Shown here: one piece after another, positions 17,179 to 25,150 of the stretch
How the letters are laid out: each line of letters starts with the position of its first letter
How positions within the stretch are numbered: the stretch's first letter is position 1
NCBI GenBank assembly: GCA_016936755.1
Contig: JAFGXF010000073.1
Coordinates: 1-35,506 of the forward strand
Source of the DNA: Anaerolineaceae bacterium
Lineage (GTDB): Bacteria > Chloroflexota > Anaerolineae > Anaerolineales > Anaerolineaceae
Direction of reading: 5' to 3'
DNA length: 35,506 bases
The notes under the pieces: model-generated
What the model was told of the DNA's origin: nothing
Database searches by the model: none
What the model saw: the letters and a program-made list of their open reading frames with translations, nothing else
Position numbers and translations under genes: made by a program

Positions 17179-17625
17179 TCAATCGTATGCTTTGCGTATT
17201 TTTTCTTGTGAAATGACCGTGGCCAACATCGTTTGCCAGTGCGGGTCTTCCCACGTGCCCAGCTTGGAGTGCATATCCAGATACTTCTGGGGGATGGGAT
17301 GGGTACCCAAAACAACCTGCACGTTGTAACGATGTTCAATGAAGCTCATAAATGTCTCGATATATGGGCAGGGTGGATAACCCACTAAAAAGCCGGTTGC
17401 CAGGTGGATCACCTGCGCTCCGTTCTTGACCATTTCCTCGCCCGCATACTCAATATTCCCGCCAGGGCAGCCATTACAGGTTGTGTAACCTACCAATTCC
17501 ACTTCTGATTTTAAGTAAATACTGAAGGCGCCTTCCCGGTTTTTGAGTGCCCTCAGGCATTTCCCACCAGAACAGGTACGATAACGATCACAGATAATGA
17601 TCCCAAGATTAATTTTGTTACTCAT
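17179..17625 (-). CDS. CGGC-domain putative metal-binding protein
   Basis: This is a 148-residue soluble protein of the CGGC family. Its cysteines are in family positions: CDRYRTCSGGKCLRAL near the N-terminus, YTTCNGCPGGNIEYAGEEMV in the middle, and YPPCPYIETF. The domain is predicted to bind metal or an Fe-S species, but no reaction is established. AGGAGTG precedes the ATG. It lies 41 bases downstream of the Mrp-IscU gene and so likely belongs to the same transcript. The 205 bases after its stop, up to the XRE gene, hold only the XRE promoter; I see no gene there. Confidence 0.83.
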   Translation of the reverse strand: MSNKINLGIIICDRYRTCSGGKCLRALKNREGAFSIYLKSEVELVGYTTCNGCPGGNIEYAGEEMVKNGAQVIHLATGFLVGYPPCPYIETFMSFIEHRYNVQVVLGTHPIPQKYLDMHSKLGTWEDPHWQTMLATVISQEKIRKAYD

Positions 17626-17666
17626 CTTTCACTCCTGACCAGGTGTCACCACTTCACACTGGGATC

Positions 17667-19103
17667 CTATTTATCTCGAGATTTGTCGGCCTCAGAAATC
17701 GCCTGGTGAAGCGTGTTCACGGCCAATTCAGCGCAATGCGCATGATCCGGTGGCAGCCCTTCTAATTCTTTTATAAGATCTTCTGCGGTGATTCTCATTG
17801 CTTCTTCCAGCGTTTTATTCTTTACCAGTTGAGTGAGTTTAACACCACAGGCAATCGTAGCCCCACAGCCATCGGTGATGAAGCGAGCTTCCGTAATGAT
17901 CTCTCCTTTCAACTGCAGATCGATCTGCATGCTGTCTCCACACCAACCGCGTACATGGCCGCGGGCGTCAGGTTTCTCAAGGCTTCCCATATTTTCCTTG
18001 CTTTCGATCAGCTCACGGGCTTTCTCTGAGAACCCCTTGTGACCTGCCGGTTCATCGCCGATCTGTATGACTTCCAGGTTAAGGAAAGCCTCCAATAACG
18101 CGGGCAATTCATCCAGCTTGATCTCTTCGATCTTGCCTGCGTCGCACTGTTCCGCCACCCGGGGGTCAATCGGCAGCTGTGCCAGGAGCGGAACACCGGC
18201 AGTTTCTGCGACCTCGCCAGCGTGGCTGGGTCCAAAAATGAAATGCTGCCTGGCGGTGTCAGGGCAGACAAAGTAAGCCATATTCTCCACAACGCCCACA
18301 ATGGGCGTCTTGATCGCCTGCGCCATGTGCACCGCTTTGCGGACGACCATGGACGCCAGACTCTGCGGGGTGGTGACCATGATGATCCCGTCAACCGGCA
18401 GTGATTGCATGGTCGTCAGGGCTGCGTCTGAAGTGCCTGGTGGCAGATCGATCAGCAAATAGTCCAGCTCACCCCACAACACGTCACCCCATAATTGAGA
18501 GATGGCTTTCCCGATCATGGGGCCACGCCAGATGACAGGTTGATCCTCGCTCTCCAACAGGAGGTTCATGGAAATGACTTTAATGCCTGTTCGGCTGCTT
18601 AATGGGCGGATGCCTACCGGACCGGATTTGACCGGACCGTGTAATCCGAACAACATGGGAATGCTGGGACCGGTGATATCCGCGTCCAGTATGCCAACCT
18701 GGAACCCTTCACCCGCCAGGGCTGTTGCCAGTAAGCCGGTGACCAGGGATTTTCCAACCCCGCCTTTGCCACTCATCACAGCAACCACCCGTTTAACATG
18801 ATTATAGGGGGTCGCAACACCGCCTTTCTGTTCGCCAAACAGCGCTTTTCTTTCCTGATCACTCATGGCGGTTAAATGGACGGTTACCTTCTTTACATCC
18901 GGCAGCGCAGCAATCGCCGTGCGCACTTCTTTTTCAATTTGAGCTTTGAGTGGGCAGTCAGGAACCGTCAGCGCAATCGTGACTTCCACCATGTCGCCCT
19001 TGACTTGAACATCTCGCACCATGTTCAGATCGGTCAAACTCCGATGAAGCTCTGGATCATTAACGCGGGACAACACTTCCAATATCTTTTGCTTGTCAGA
19101 CAT
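17667..19103 (-). CDS. Mrp/NBP35-type Fe-S carrier ATPase fused to an IscU/NifU-like scaffold
   Basis: This 478-residue protein has three parts. Residues 1-80 form a MIP18/DUF59 domain (DPELHRSLTDLNMV...DCPLKAQIE). Residues about 105-345 are the Mrp P-loop ATPase, with deviant Walker A SGKGGVGKS at 111-119, DADITGPSIP and LLIDLPPGTSDAALT. The usual metal-binding CxxC is changed to FVCPDTA. The C-terminal ~100 residues look like an IscU/NifU scaffold with its three Cys (GWCGDS, TDGCGATIACG, HAHCAELA). It should bind and transfer Fe-S clusters. I chose ATG 19103, preceded by GGAG, over the in-frame ATG at 19115. The start overlaps the end of the MIP18-like gene by 8 bases. Confidence 0.92.
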   Translation of the reverse strand: MSDKQKILEVLSRVNDPELHRSLTDLNMVRDVQVKGDMVEVTIALTVPDCPLKAQIEKEVRTAIAALPDVKKVTVHLTAMSDQERKALFGEQKGGVATPYNHVKRVVAVMSGKGGVGKSLVTGLLATALAGEGFQVGILDADITGPSIPMLFGLHGPVKSGPVGIRPLSSRTGIKVISMNLLLESEDQPVIWRGPMIGKAISQLWGDVLWGELDYLLIDLPPGTSDAALTTMQSLPVDGIIMVTTPQSLASMVVRKAVHMAQAIKTPIVGVVENMAYFVCPDTARQHFIFGPSHAGEVAETAGVPLLAQLPIDPRVAEQCDAGKIEEIKLDELPALLEAFLNLEVIQIGDEPAGHKGFSEKARELIESKENMGSLEKPDARGHVRGWCGDSMQIDLQLKGEIITEARFITDGCGATIACGVKLTQLVKNKTLEEAMRITAEDLIKELEGLPPDHAHCAELAVNTLHQAISEADKSRDK

Positions 19104-19413
19104 TTGTATCTCCATTCATTGCCTGTTTTAACCAGACATTTAATTCCTCAGATAATGCAAAACCAACCACCTGCAGATCCTGCCCGGTGACACCCTCGAC
19201 CTCGGCCACGGCTTTTTGGATCTCGATGGCAAGTGGCATCGCAAGAGGACAAAATGGAGAGGATGGCCGGAATTTATAGGTCACATACCCTGAAGTATCC
19301 ACAGTTAAATCTTCGATCAAACGCATGCGCACCACATCCACACCTGTCTCCGGGTCGATCACTTCGGAAAGGTGCTCAAGGATCTTCGCTTGGAGGATTT
19401 CAGGATCGGTCAT
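19096..19413 (-). CDS. MIP18/DUF59-family metal-sulfur cluster assembly factor
   Basis: This is a 105-residue single-domain protein. DPETGVDVVRMRLIEDLTV and FRPSSPFCPLAMPLAIEIQKAV match the MIP18/PaaD-like fold, whose conserved Cys (in PFCPLA) is thought to receive a cluster. The same domain begins the Mrp fusion protein encoded immediately downstream, so the two may cooperate or compete. The start overlaps the preceding ATPase gene by 14 bases, indicating translational coupling. Confidence 0.88.
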   Translation of the reverse strand: MTDPEILQAKILEHLSEVIDPETGVDVVRMRLIEDLTVDTSGYVTYKFRPSSPFCPLAMPLAIEIQKAVAEVEGVTGQDLQVVGFALSEELNVWLKQAMNGDTNV

Positions 19414-20344
19414 GTGTGCCTCCCGGGGTGATTAATCGATCGAAAACGATCTCCCAAATGGCTGAAAAAGCCCGGCTGGATGGTGCTTCACGGCGATAGA
19501 CTGTGACCGGTTCGCCAGCCACCATGGCATCGGTAACGGTTCGATCAAAAGGTATTTGCCCGATCAACGCAATACCCAACTCACGGCAGACGGATTGAAT
19601 TTGGGTAACGCCTTCCGGGTAGATATCCGCCTTGTTGATCACAACCAGCGTGGGGATGCGAAAGTGGGTCGTGGTCTGCACAATGCGCTTGAGATCGTGA
19701 ACGCCAGAGAGGGTTGACTCTGCGACGATGAGCGCCAGGTCAGCCCCGGCACAGGCAGAAATGACCGGGCAGCCGATACCGGGTGGGCCGTCAATGATCA
19801 CCACAGGGGCATGTGAATCATCAGCCCATAAGCGGGCGTATTGCTTGATCAGGGTGACCAGTTTCCCGCTGTTTTCCCTGCCAGGGAAGAGTTCGGCGTG
19901 GAAAAGAGTGCCGAAAGGTGTAATGGATTGATACCAGAGACCCTCCTGCTGCTGAACCATGCGGATGGCCCCTGTTGGACATGCATATGAACAGGCCGCG
20001 CAGCCATCGCAGGCGATCGGGTCGATCCAGTAAACTGACTCGCGCCTGGCATCCGGCAGGATCGCATCATACCGGCAAACCGGAACACAGGCACCACAAG
20101 CGGTGCACAGATCCGGATTGATCTCGGCCAATACCCCCCCCAGGAATTCATGCGGAGGGCTCGGTTCCGGTTTAAGCACCAGGCTGAGGTTGGCTGCATC
20201 CACATCAGCATCCACAAACACCGTCGGGAGAGCATATGCCGGTTGAGAGCTCAGATGTGCAAAGGCTGCACACAGGCTGGTTTTGCCGGTGCCGCCTTTG
20301 CCGCTTAGAATGACCAACTGCCGGGCTCGATCGATGGATTTCAA
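19400..20344 (-). CDS. MinD/ParA-family ATPase with inserted 4Fe-4S dicluster ferredoxin domain (ORP3/ORP4-like)
   Basis: This 314-residue P-loop ATPase has deviant Walker A (SGKGGTGKTS, about 14-23), VDADVDAANLSL (about 43-54) and VVIIDGPPGIGCPV (about 187-200). A two-cluster ferredoxin is inserted between them at about 78-135: CTACGACVPVCRYDAI and CDGCAACSYACPTGAI. The same design occurs in the paired ATPases of the Desulfovibrio ORP clusters. It starts with TTG at 20344, overlapping the previous stop as TTGA, so it is coupled to the upstream paralogue. The likely job is ATP-driven loading or transfer of a metal-sulfur cluster; the client protein is unknown. Confidence 0.92.
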   Translation of the reverse strand: MKSIDRARQLVILSGKGGTGKTSLCAAFAHLSSQPAYALPTVFVDADVDAANLSLVLKPEPSPPHEFLGGVLAEINPDLCTACGACVPVCRYDAILPDARRESVYWIDPIACDGCAACSYACPTGAIRMVQQQEGLWYQSITPFGTLFHAELFPGRENSGKLVTLIKQYARLWADDSHAPVVIIDGPPGIGCPVISACAGADLALIVAESTLSGVHDLKRIVQTTTHFRIPTLVVINKADIYPEGVTQIQSVCRELGIALIGQIPFDRTVTDAMVAGEPVTVYRREAPSSRAFSAIWEIVFDRLITPGGTHDRS

Positions 20345-21207
20345 GATGTTTTCCCTTGGTTAATAAATTCCAGGATCTGTGCATACATGTTGCGCAGACC
20401 CTGACGGTATTCAGGCAGGACCCTGATCAGAGAGTCGCCTGCAGCCAGGCCCATCGCAAGTTCTTTGGAAAAGGGGATGCGCAATAATACTGGAAGGCTG
20501 TTCTGATCCAGAAACGATTCCAGTCGATCATCACCGATCCCATCCCGGTTGATGATAACCCCGGATGGGATGCCCATGTCGGTAACAATACCCAGCATCT
20601 GTTTAAGATCATGCAGCCCGAATGGGGTTGGTTCGCTGACCAGCAGAACATAGTCAGCTCCCCGCAGTGTCTCCACCACCGAACAGGAGGCGCCCGGGGG
20701 AGCATCCAGGATCACGATCGCATCTGCGGGGGGTGTTTCCAGCCGTTTTAACTGGCGTATGATGGGAGTGGGCATCGGCTCGCTGACGGTCAACAACCCG
20801 CGGGAATAATAAATGCCCTCCGGTGTCAGCCCGGATTCAAGCACTCCAATCGGGTTCGGTATTTCAAGGATGGCGCCTTCCGGGCAATTCCAGGTGCAGC
20901 TTCCACATCCATGACACAATTGGGGAAAGACCAGTATCTTTTTCCCCACTTTGGCAAGCGCATGAAATTGACATACTTCAACACACCTGCCGCACGAGGT
21001 GCAACGCTCAGACTGGATCTGTGGGATCGGGATCACAGCCTGGACCTGTCGTGAGAAATCAGGCTTTAAGAACAGGTGGCCATTTGGGGCCTCGACATCG
21101 CAATCCAAATACCAGACCGGTCCCTGGTCGATCAGGCTGAGCGCAAGACCGGTCGCAAGGGTGGTTTTGCCGGTGCCGCCCTTGCCGCTGGCAATGGCTA
21201 TTTTCAT
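20341..21207 (-). CDS. MinD/ParA-family ATPase with inserted 4Fe-4S dicluster ferredoxin domain, paralogue
   Basis: This is a 288-residue protein with the same architecture as its downstream neighbour. Walker A is ASGKGGTGKTT at about 6-16, followed by LDCDVEAPNGHLFLKP. Ferredoxin inserts CTSCGRCVEVCQFHAL and CHGCGSCTWNCPEGAI follow (about 68-115), then VILDAPPGASCSVVETL with the Switch II Asp. Tandem paralogues of this kind probably work as a heterodimer. The ATG overlaps the stop of the methyltransferase-like gene (TAATG), showing tight operon packing. A decayed third copy of this gene's 5' part lies at 21706-21945. Confidence 0.92.
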   Translation of the reverse strand: MKIAIASGKGGTGKTTLATGLALSLIDQGPVWYLDCDVEAPNGHLFLKPDFSRQVQAVIPIPQIQSERCTSCGRCVEVCQFHALAKVGKKILVFPQLCHGCGSCTWNCPEGAILEIPNPIGVLESGLTPEGIYYSRGLLTVSEPMPTPIIRQLKRLETPPADAIVILDAPPGASCSVVETLRGADYVLLVSEPTPFGLHDLKQMLGIVTDMGIPSGVIINRDGIGDDRLESFLDQNSLPVLLRIPFSKELAMGLAAGDSLIRVLPEYRQGLRNMYAQILEFINQGKTS

Positions 21208-21698
21208 TAATGCCTCTTCCTGAATTGCCGGACAATGCCCGCCAGGAAATTGATTTGCGGAACGCGCCCCATATATTCTCGATAGGTATCTCCAAATTGC
21301 TGCAATCCCTCCTGATCTGCCATCTGGATATCCACATAGATCAGACCGGATGAAATGATGCCCAGCAGGAGGACCAACCAGTGGGCTGACAACAGCATCA
21401 AGGAGATGCTGAAAAGGATTCCAGCCAGGTACTGTGGATGTCGAACGATGGCATACAGATTGGTATCCACAAGCTGTGTCGTATTAACATAACTTGTACC
21501 TTTTGCCACACCACCTTTCTTTTTGAGTATGAAGATGGGAGCAATGGCGAAGTAGATCGAAATCAGCCAGATGGCCCAACCCAGCCATTGTAAAATGGCG
21601 TATGGGGTTAATTTATAAACAAAGAATGTCAGAATATACTGAATAACCAGCAATACGCTGAGACCAACGACAGTCCATGAACATTTCCAATTTTTCAT
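21207..21698 (-). CDS. Isoprenylcysteine carboxyl methyltransferase-like membrane protein
   Basis: This is a 163-residue protein with about four to five hydrophobic helices. The ICMT/PEMT signature is LVDTNLYAIVRHPQYLAGILF (about 77-97), followed by a C-terminal cytosolic motif (QFGDTYREYMGRVPQI) expected to bind S-adenosylmethionine. It is embedded between the NifX/ATPase genes. Its bacterial substrate is unknown; lipids or membrane thiols are possible but speculative. Confidence 0.82.
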   Translation of the reverse strand: MKNWKCSWTVVGLSVLLVIQYILTFFVYKLTPYAILQWLGWAIWLISIYFAIAPIFILKKKGGVAKGTSYVNTTQLVDTNLYAIVRHPQYLAGILFSISLMLLSAHWLVLLLGIISSGLIYVDIQMADQEGLQQFGDTYREYMGRVPQINFLAGIVRQFRKRH

Positions 21699-21705
21699 AA
21701 TGTCC

Positions 21706-21945
21706 TCAGATAATCAGATCGCCTTGATTAAGGAATTGAAGCCCTGAGTCCCCAGTCTTAACAATCTCAGGGAAGGAAACCATTTTTACATTGGATGCCG
21801 GTAAAGACCCCATTGCATGTGGGACTTCGAATTCAGAAATCAGAAACCAGACCAGTGCCTGGTCAATCAGGCTGAGTAGGAGACTCGACGCCAGGGTTTT
21901 TTTTCCCTTACCCACCTTGCCGCCAACCACTGCCATTCTGATCAC
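21706..21945 (-). pseudogene. Truncated, decayed copy of the MinD-type ATPase gene
   Basis: The 79-codon frame aligns with the first ~60 residues of the intact ATPase at 20341-21207. Shared points are SLIDQ..VW.L, VEAP/FEVP, and PEI against PQI at the end of the match. The nucleotide-binding loop GKGGTGKTT has become GKVGKGKKT, and the catalytic LDCDVEAP has become LISEFEVP. Both ferredoxin motifs and the rest of the ATPase are missing. There is no good Shine-Dalgarno. The best reading is the remnant of a tandem duplication. A short expressed peptide cannot be ruled out. Confidence 0.72.
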
Positions 21946-21963
21946 GCGCTGACTCCCGATGAC

Positions 21964-22302
21964 TTATTTGAAAAGTTCAAGTTGGCCCAGTTTGAACTGC
22001 TCAACTGCCTGTTGGACGGTCGTGCACTCAAGGTTGTACAGATACATGGGTAGGCTGGCAGCTTTCAGCGCATTGGCGGCATTCGGCCCAAAATCACCGC
22101 TGATCACCGCCTCCCCTTTTTGATCCACAACGAGCTGGGCTGCCGCCACACCCGCACCACCCGACTGGCCAACACCAGGATTTGAAAGGGCCTGCCACTC
22201 ATCCGTTTCAGTGTCCACTTCCAGCAGATATGGGCAGCGCCCAAAGCGCCGTTCGATTGGGCTGTTGATATCAGGTGTTTGTGCAGATAGTATTATTTTC
22301 AT
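21964..22302 (-). CDS. NifX/NafY/ORP-type (dinitrogenase Fe-Mo cofactor-like) protein
   Basis: This 112-residue protein has the NifX-like fold. It opens MKIILSAQTPDINSPIERRFGRCPYLLEVD and has the glycine-rich GQSGGAGVAAAQLVVDQKGEAVISGDFGPNAANAL core. Such proteins carry Fe-Mo-type or Mo-Cu clusters or their precursors; the orange protein ORP is the studied relative in sulfate reducers. I chose ATG 22302, preceded by GGAG with a 5-base gap. A longer frame starting at 22347 would overlap the upstream gene. It is a natural client for the two ferredoxin-MinD ATPases encoded downstream. Confidence 0.88.
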   Translation of the reverse strand: MKIILSAQTPDINSPIERRFGRCPYLLEVDTETDEWQALSNPGVGQSGGAGVAAAQLVVDQKGEAVISGDFGPNAANALKAASLPMYLYNLECTTVQQAVEQFKLGQLELFK

Positions 22303-22312
22303 GTTGTCTCCA

Positions 22313-23722
22313 TTAATGTTTTCTTTTCTTTTTAAATTCTGTTCCAATTCGAATTCCCATTTTGGGCAGGAGTATTCTGTGGATTACCAGGACCAGCAGG
22401 GTGACCAGAAATGCCACACCAAAGATCAGGAGAGAGCTGCGAATGTTATTCATTAAAGCCGGGTCGATGAGCATGATGGTGGAAAGTGTCAGCATTAAAA
22501 TCCCACCCAGCAGTTTAAGTATGCGGCCTTTCTTTTCTTCAAAGCGGGTGGCTTTAAGGGTGACCACCGCGGCGGTGAAGATGGCCAGCTCGTCCAACTG
22601 GTAGATGACCATATATAAAATCAACAACAGGATGAATGCGGATCCGCTGGTATCTTGTGCAGTCAGCAGATTGGTCCAAAGCACCGGGAACCCAGCCGTG
22701 CATGAAAACTCGACCACTGATACACCCACTGCCAGGATGATGGTTGCACCGATTACTCCCCACAGGGATTGACTGGCATCCACCACCCGGCGCATTTTTT
22801 GATACAACCCGGGCTTGCTCTTGTCAGAAATCGTCAGGGACACGTTTTCTTGAAACCAGAAGTAATCTTTTATATTGATGATGGCAAAAAGCAGGGCGAT
22901 CAGTGCAACGACAACCTGGATCCACCCCATGAAACTGGTAATTTTCAAGACACTGAATAAACCAGCAATGAAGAGGGCATAAATAGCAGCTGTCACTGTC
23001 AGAAAAACCAGGCCGATGATCAGTGTTCTTTTGCGCGATCCGGTATGGAGGGTCAATGCCAGCAACATCGAGAGCACCCAGAGAGAACAGGGGTTAAACC
23101 CATCCACGAGGGCGATCAGGATGGTTGAGAGGGCGGTCGATTGAAGGCTGAGATCGACCGCCCCCAAAAATGGAAGCTCGATCGCCTGCCCTTCGGACAT
23201 CGAACCAGGCGTTTCTGTTGGTGTGTTGGCTGTCACTTGGGGCTCGGGGGCTTCAGTTGGAGAAGGTTCAGTCGATGGAGTTGTTCCCCCTGCGATGTCG
23301 AGGACGCCCTCCCCTGCGTCCGGGCAGCCATTTTGCAGACAATAAGCTACGGTGGCTTCGATACTCGAGTTGATTGTCTCTGAATATCCCAATTGGTAAT
23401 ATGGACCAATAAAAAACGCCGGGACTGCCAGCTGCTCCATGCCAAATTTCTGAGCCATATTGACAAAGAGTTCCTGATTTTCCTCATTGTAATAAATCTC
23501 ATAGGAGACGACTGTCAGGCCAGGGAATTGCAGTGGAAGACTTTCAAGATAAGGTTTCGCCTTTCCACAGTGCGGGCATCCTTCCCCATAGAACAAATAA
23601 AGAGTCACTGGATGTGTATCCGGTAAGGGCTGTGCCGTCGCGGGTGCAGTTGCAGAGAACAGGATCGCAACAGTCGCGACCATACACAGCCATTTAAATA
23701 GTCTACCCATGGCAGAATTCAT
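22313..23722 (-). CDS. Secreted thioredoxin-like domain fused to CcdA/DsbD-type membrane reductant conduit
   Basis: This is a 469-residue protein. A signal peptide (about 1-30, cleavage near ATAQP) is followed by a thioredoxin/glutaredoxin-like domain with active site CPHC at 49-52. A Pro/Thr/Glu-rich extracytoplasmic linker (about 155-190) leads to a membrane domain of about seven helices. The helices contain DGFNPCSLW and EFSCTAGFP, the paired cysteines that mark CcdA/DsbD electron conduits. It would carry reducing power from the cytoplasm to an exported thiol partner within one chain. The stop lies 10 bases before the NifX start, so the genes are cotranscribed. Confidence 0.88.
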   Translation of the reverse strand: MNSAMGRLFKWLCMVATVAILFSATAPATAQPLPDTHPVTLYLFYGEGCPHCGKAKPYLESLPLQFPGLTVVSYEIYYNEENQELFVNMAQKFGMEQLAVPAFFIGPYYQLGYSETINSSIEATVAYCLQNGCPDAGEGVLDIAGGTTPSTEPSPTEAPEPQVTANTPTETPGSMSEGQAIELPFLGAVDLSLQSTALSTILIALVDGFNPCSLWVLSMLLALTLHTGSRKRTLIIGLVFLTVTAAIYALFIAGLFSVLKITSFMGWIQVVVALIALLFAIINIKDYFWFQENVSLTISDKSKPGLYQKMRRVVDASQSLWGVIGATIILAVGVSVVEFSCTAGFPVLWTNLLTAQDTSGSAFILLLILYMVIYQLDELAIFTAAVVTLKATRFEEKKGRILKLLGGILMLTLSTIMLIDPALMNNIRSSLLIFGVAFLVTLLVLVIHRILLPKMGIRIGTEFKKKRKH

Positions 23723-23733
23723 ACCTTTTTATA

Positions 23734-24783
23734 TTAGTGAAGCAGTTCGGTATGATCGATCAATTTGCCGTCGATAAATGCCTGGGCAGCCTCATCAATG
23801 TCACTCAAATCAGTAACAATCGGCTGGATATTGAGCTGTCGCATGCTTTCATAGGCACCCATGCCCATACCACCGCAGAGCAGGACTTTGCAATCGGATA
23901 TCACTTCAGCCATACTGATATGTTTGTGATGGGACTCGGAATCCATGCCATGACCGGCACCCTGGGATCCCTCAGAAGCATGCTGTTTGTTAAAATGGGT
24001 ATGGCCCATCTTGTCACGTTTTTCTCGATGGACAATCTTTCCTTCTTCGATCGTTAATACGAGGTAATACGGAGCACGTCCAAAATGCTGGCTGATGGTC
24101 TTGCCGTCATCTGTGATTGCTGCTATTTTCATTGAAATCTCCTTTTTAAAAATTCGTGGTGAGAAATGTCGTCCACCCGGAACTTCGCGTTCATCCGAAG
24201 GGCAAAGGACAAGTAACACTTGCGCGATGTCATTTCCCTTGTTTTCCCAACAGTGAGGCAGATGCGCTTCGAATAACAGGCAGTCTCCATTTTTTAAATC
24301 ATAATTGACGTCTTCCACCTGGTAGTGGAGGCTTCCTCTGAGACAGTAAACAAATTCATGCCCGGTGTGGACAATCGTTTGTTCTCCACTGCCTTTTCCG
24401 GGTTCCAGTGTGACCATAAAAGGCTGCACGGCCCTGCCAGCCAGATCTTTTCCAAGATTCTGCATCCGGGTGCTGCCGAAAACCGTCCCGGGACGTTCTG
24501 CTGCTGAAGTAAAAACCACTTGCTTATCAATCGGGTCTGACTCAAAAAAGGCGGCGATGGGTACTTTTAAAGCGAAGGCCAATTGTTGCAGTGTGCTTAC
24601 CGAGGGTGAAGTCTTGCCATTTTCGATCAGGCTCAGTGTGTTAATGTTCAAACCACTGCGATGCGCCAGTGCCCGTAGCGATAACCCTTGCCTGCTGCGC
24701 AAGTCTCTTAGCCTCCGGCCTACTAATACTTCGGCGGGAACCAGATCATCTGCCCTGGCTGGATCGGCTGCGATTGTGCCCAT
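23734..24783 (-). CDS. XRE-cupin regulator continuous with a NifX-like domain (fusion or two overlapping products)
   Basis: This single open frame of 349 codons has two parts. Residues 1-217 are an XRE helix-turn-helix plus cupin (LRSRQGLSLRALAHRSG, SLIENGKTSPSVSTLQQLA, HTGHEFVYCLRGSL), paralogous to 16269-16964. From about 218 the frame runs without a stop into a NifX-like domain (MKIAAITDDGKTISQHFGRAPYY), with a His-rich loop (HTHFN...HGMDSESHHKH) and a GGMGMGAYESM core. An AAAAAGGAG sits 6 bases before the internal ATG at 24132, so a separate 132-residue NifX protein is probably made too. The ATG at 24783 is supported by GGAG at 7 bases. Confidence 0.87.
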   Translation of the reverse strand: MGTIAADPARADDLVPAEVLVGRRLRDLRSRQGLSLRALAHRSGLNINTLSLIENGKTSPSVSTLQQLAFALKVPIAAFFESDPIDKQVVFTSAAERPGTVFGSTRMQNLGKDLAGRAVQPFMVTLEPGKGSGEQTIVHTGHEFVYCLRGSLHYQVEDVNYDLKNGDCLLFEAHLPHCWENKGNDIAQVLLVLCPSDEREVPGGRHFSPRIFKKEISMKIAAITDDGKTISQHFGRAPYYLVLTIEEGKIVHREKRDKMGHTHFNKQHASEGSQGAGHGMDSESHHKHISMAEVISDCKVLLCGGMGMGAYESMRQLNIQPIVTDLSDIDEAAQAFIDGKLIDHTELLH

Positions 24784-24976
24784 GATTTTACTCCAGGATA
24801 TCCTCAAATGGTGTCAGTCAGGTGATATTGTCGGAAATTGGACAACAAGCACCACAGCGCTTGGGGAGGCTCCTTGTTCCACCTGGCTCATGTCAGCGTC
24901 CATCCTGGTGTGACTTCGGATTACGGTGAACCCGGCATGCACCGCCTTCGGTGGTATCTGTATTTTTATGCCATGC

Positions 24977-24997
24977 ATTATACCAATAATATAGTAC
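24977..24997 (-). promoter_or_regulatory. Promoter and operator of the second XRE-cupin gene
   Basis: An extended -10 TGGTATAAT ends at 24977 on the minus strand. It overlaps a site (24979-24997) that matches the 16984-17003 operator in both outer parts (on the plus strand TATAC, seven bases, ATAGTAC). I see no clear -35, as expected with an extended -10. The 24784-25150 gap holds only this promoter and the divergent PadR promoter. Confidence 0.6.
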
Positions 24998-25091
24998 AGG
25001 ATTGGCAGAATATGGCATTATCGTACCAAAATAATGATATTTTACGTATAAAAAGGTGACAGGGTAAGTGAGAGTATTCTATATACATCTA

Positions 25092-25120
25092 TTGACTAAT
25101 AGAGAATAGTGTGTTATTCT
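25092..25120 (+). promoter_or_regulatory. Promoter of the PadR-DUF5320 operon with inverted repeats
   Basis: TTGACT (25092-25097), a 17-base spacer and TATTCT (25115-25120) form a good promoter. Nested inverted repeats (CTATT/AATAG around the -35, and TATTCT/AGAATA in the same stretch) suggest an operator, most simply for the PadR protein encoded just downstream. Confidence 0.65.
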
Positions 25121-25150
25121 GATGATAAATATCAACCATGAGGTAAAAAA

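Noticed and set aside
17046-17339. 97-codon minus-strand frame after the CGGC gene
   Set aside because: It overlaps the CGGC gene in another frame and its non-overlapping part is low-information sequence; no start signal.
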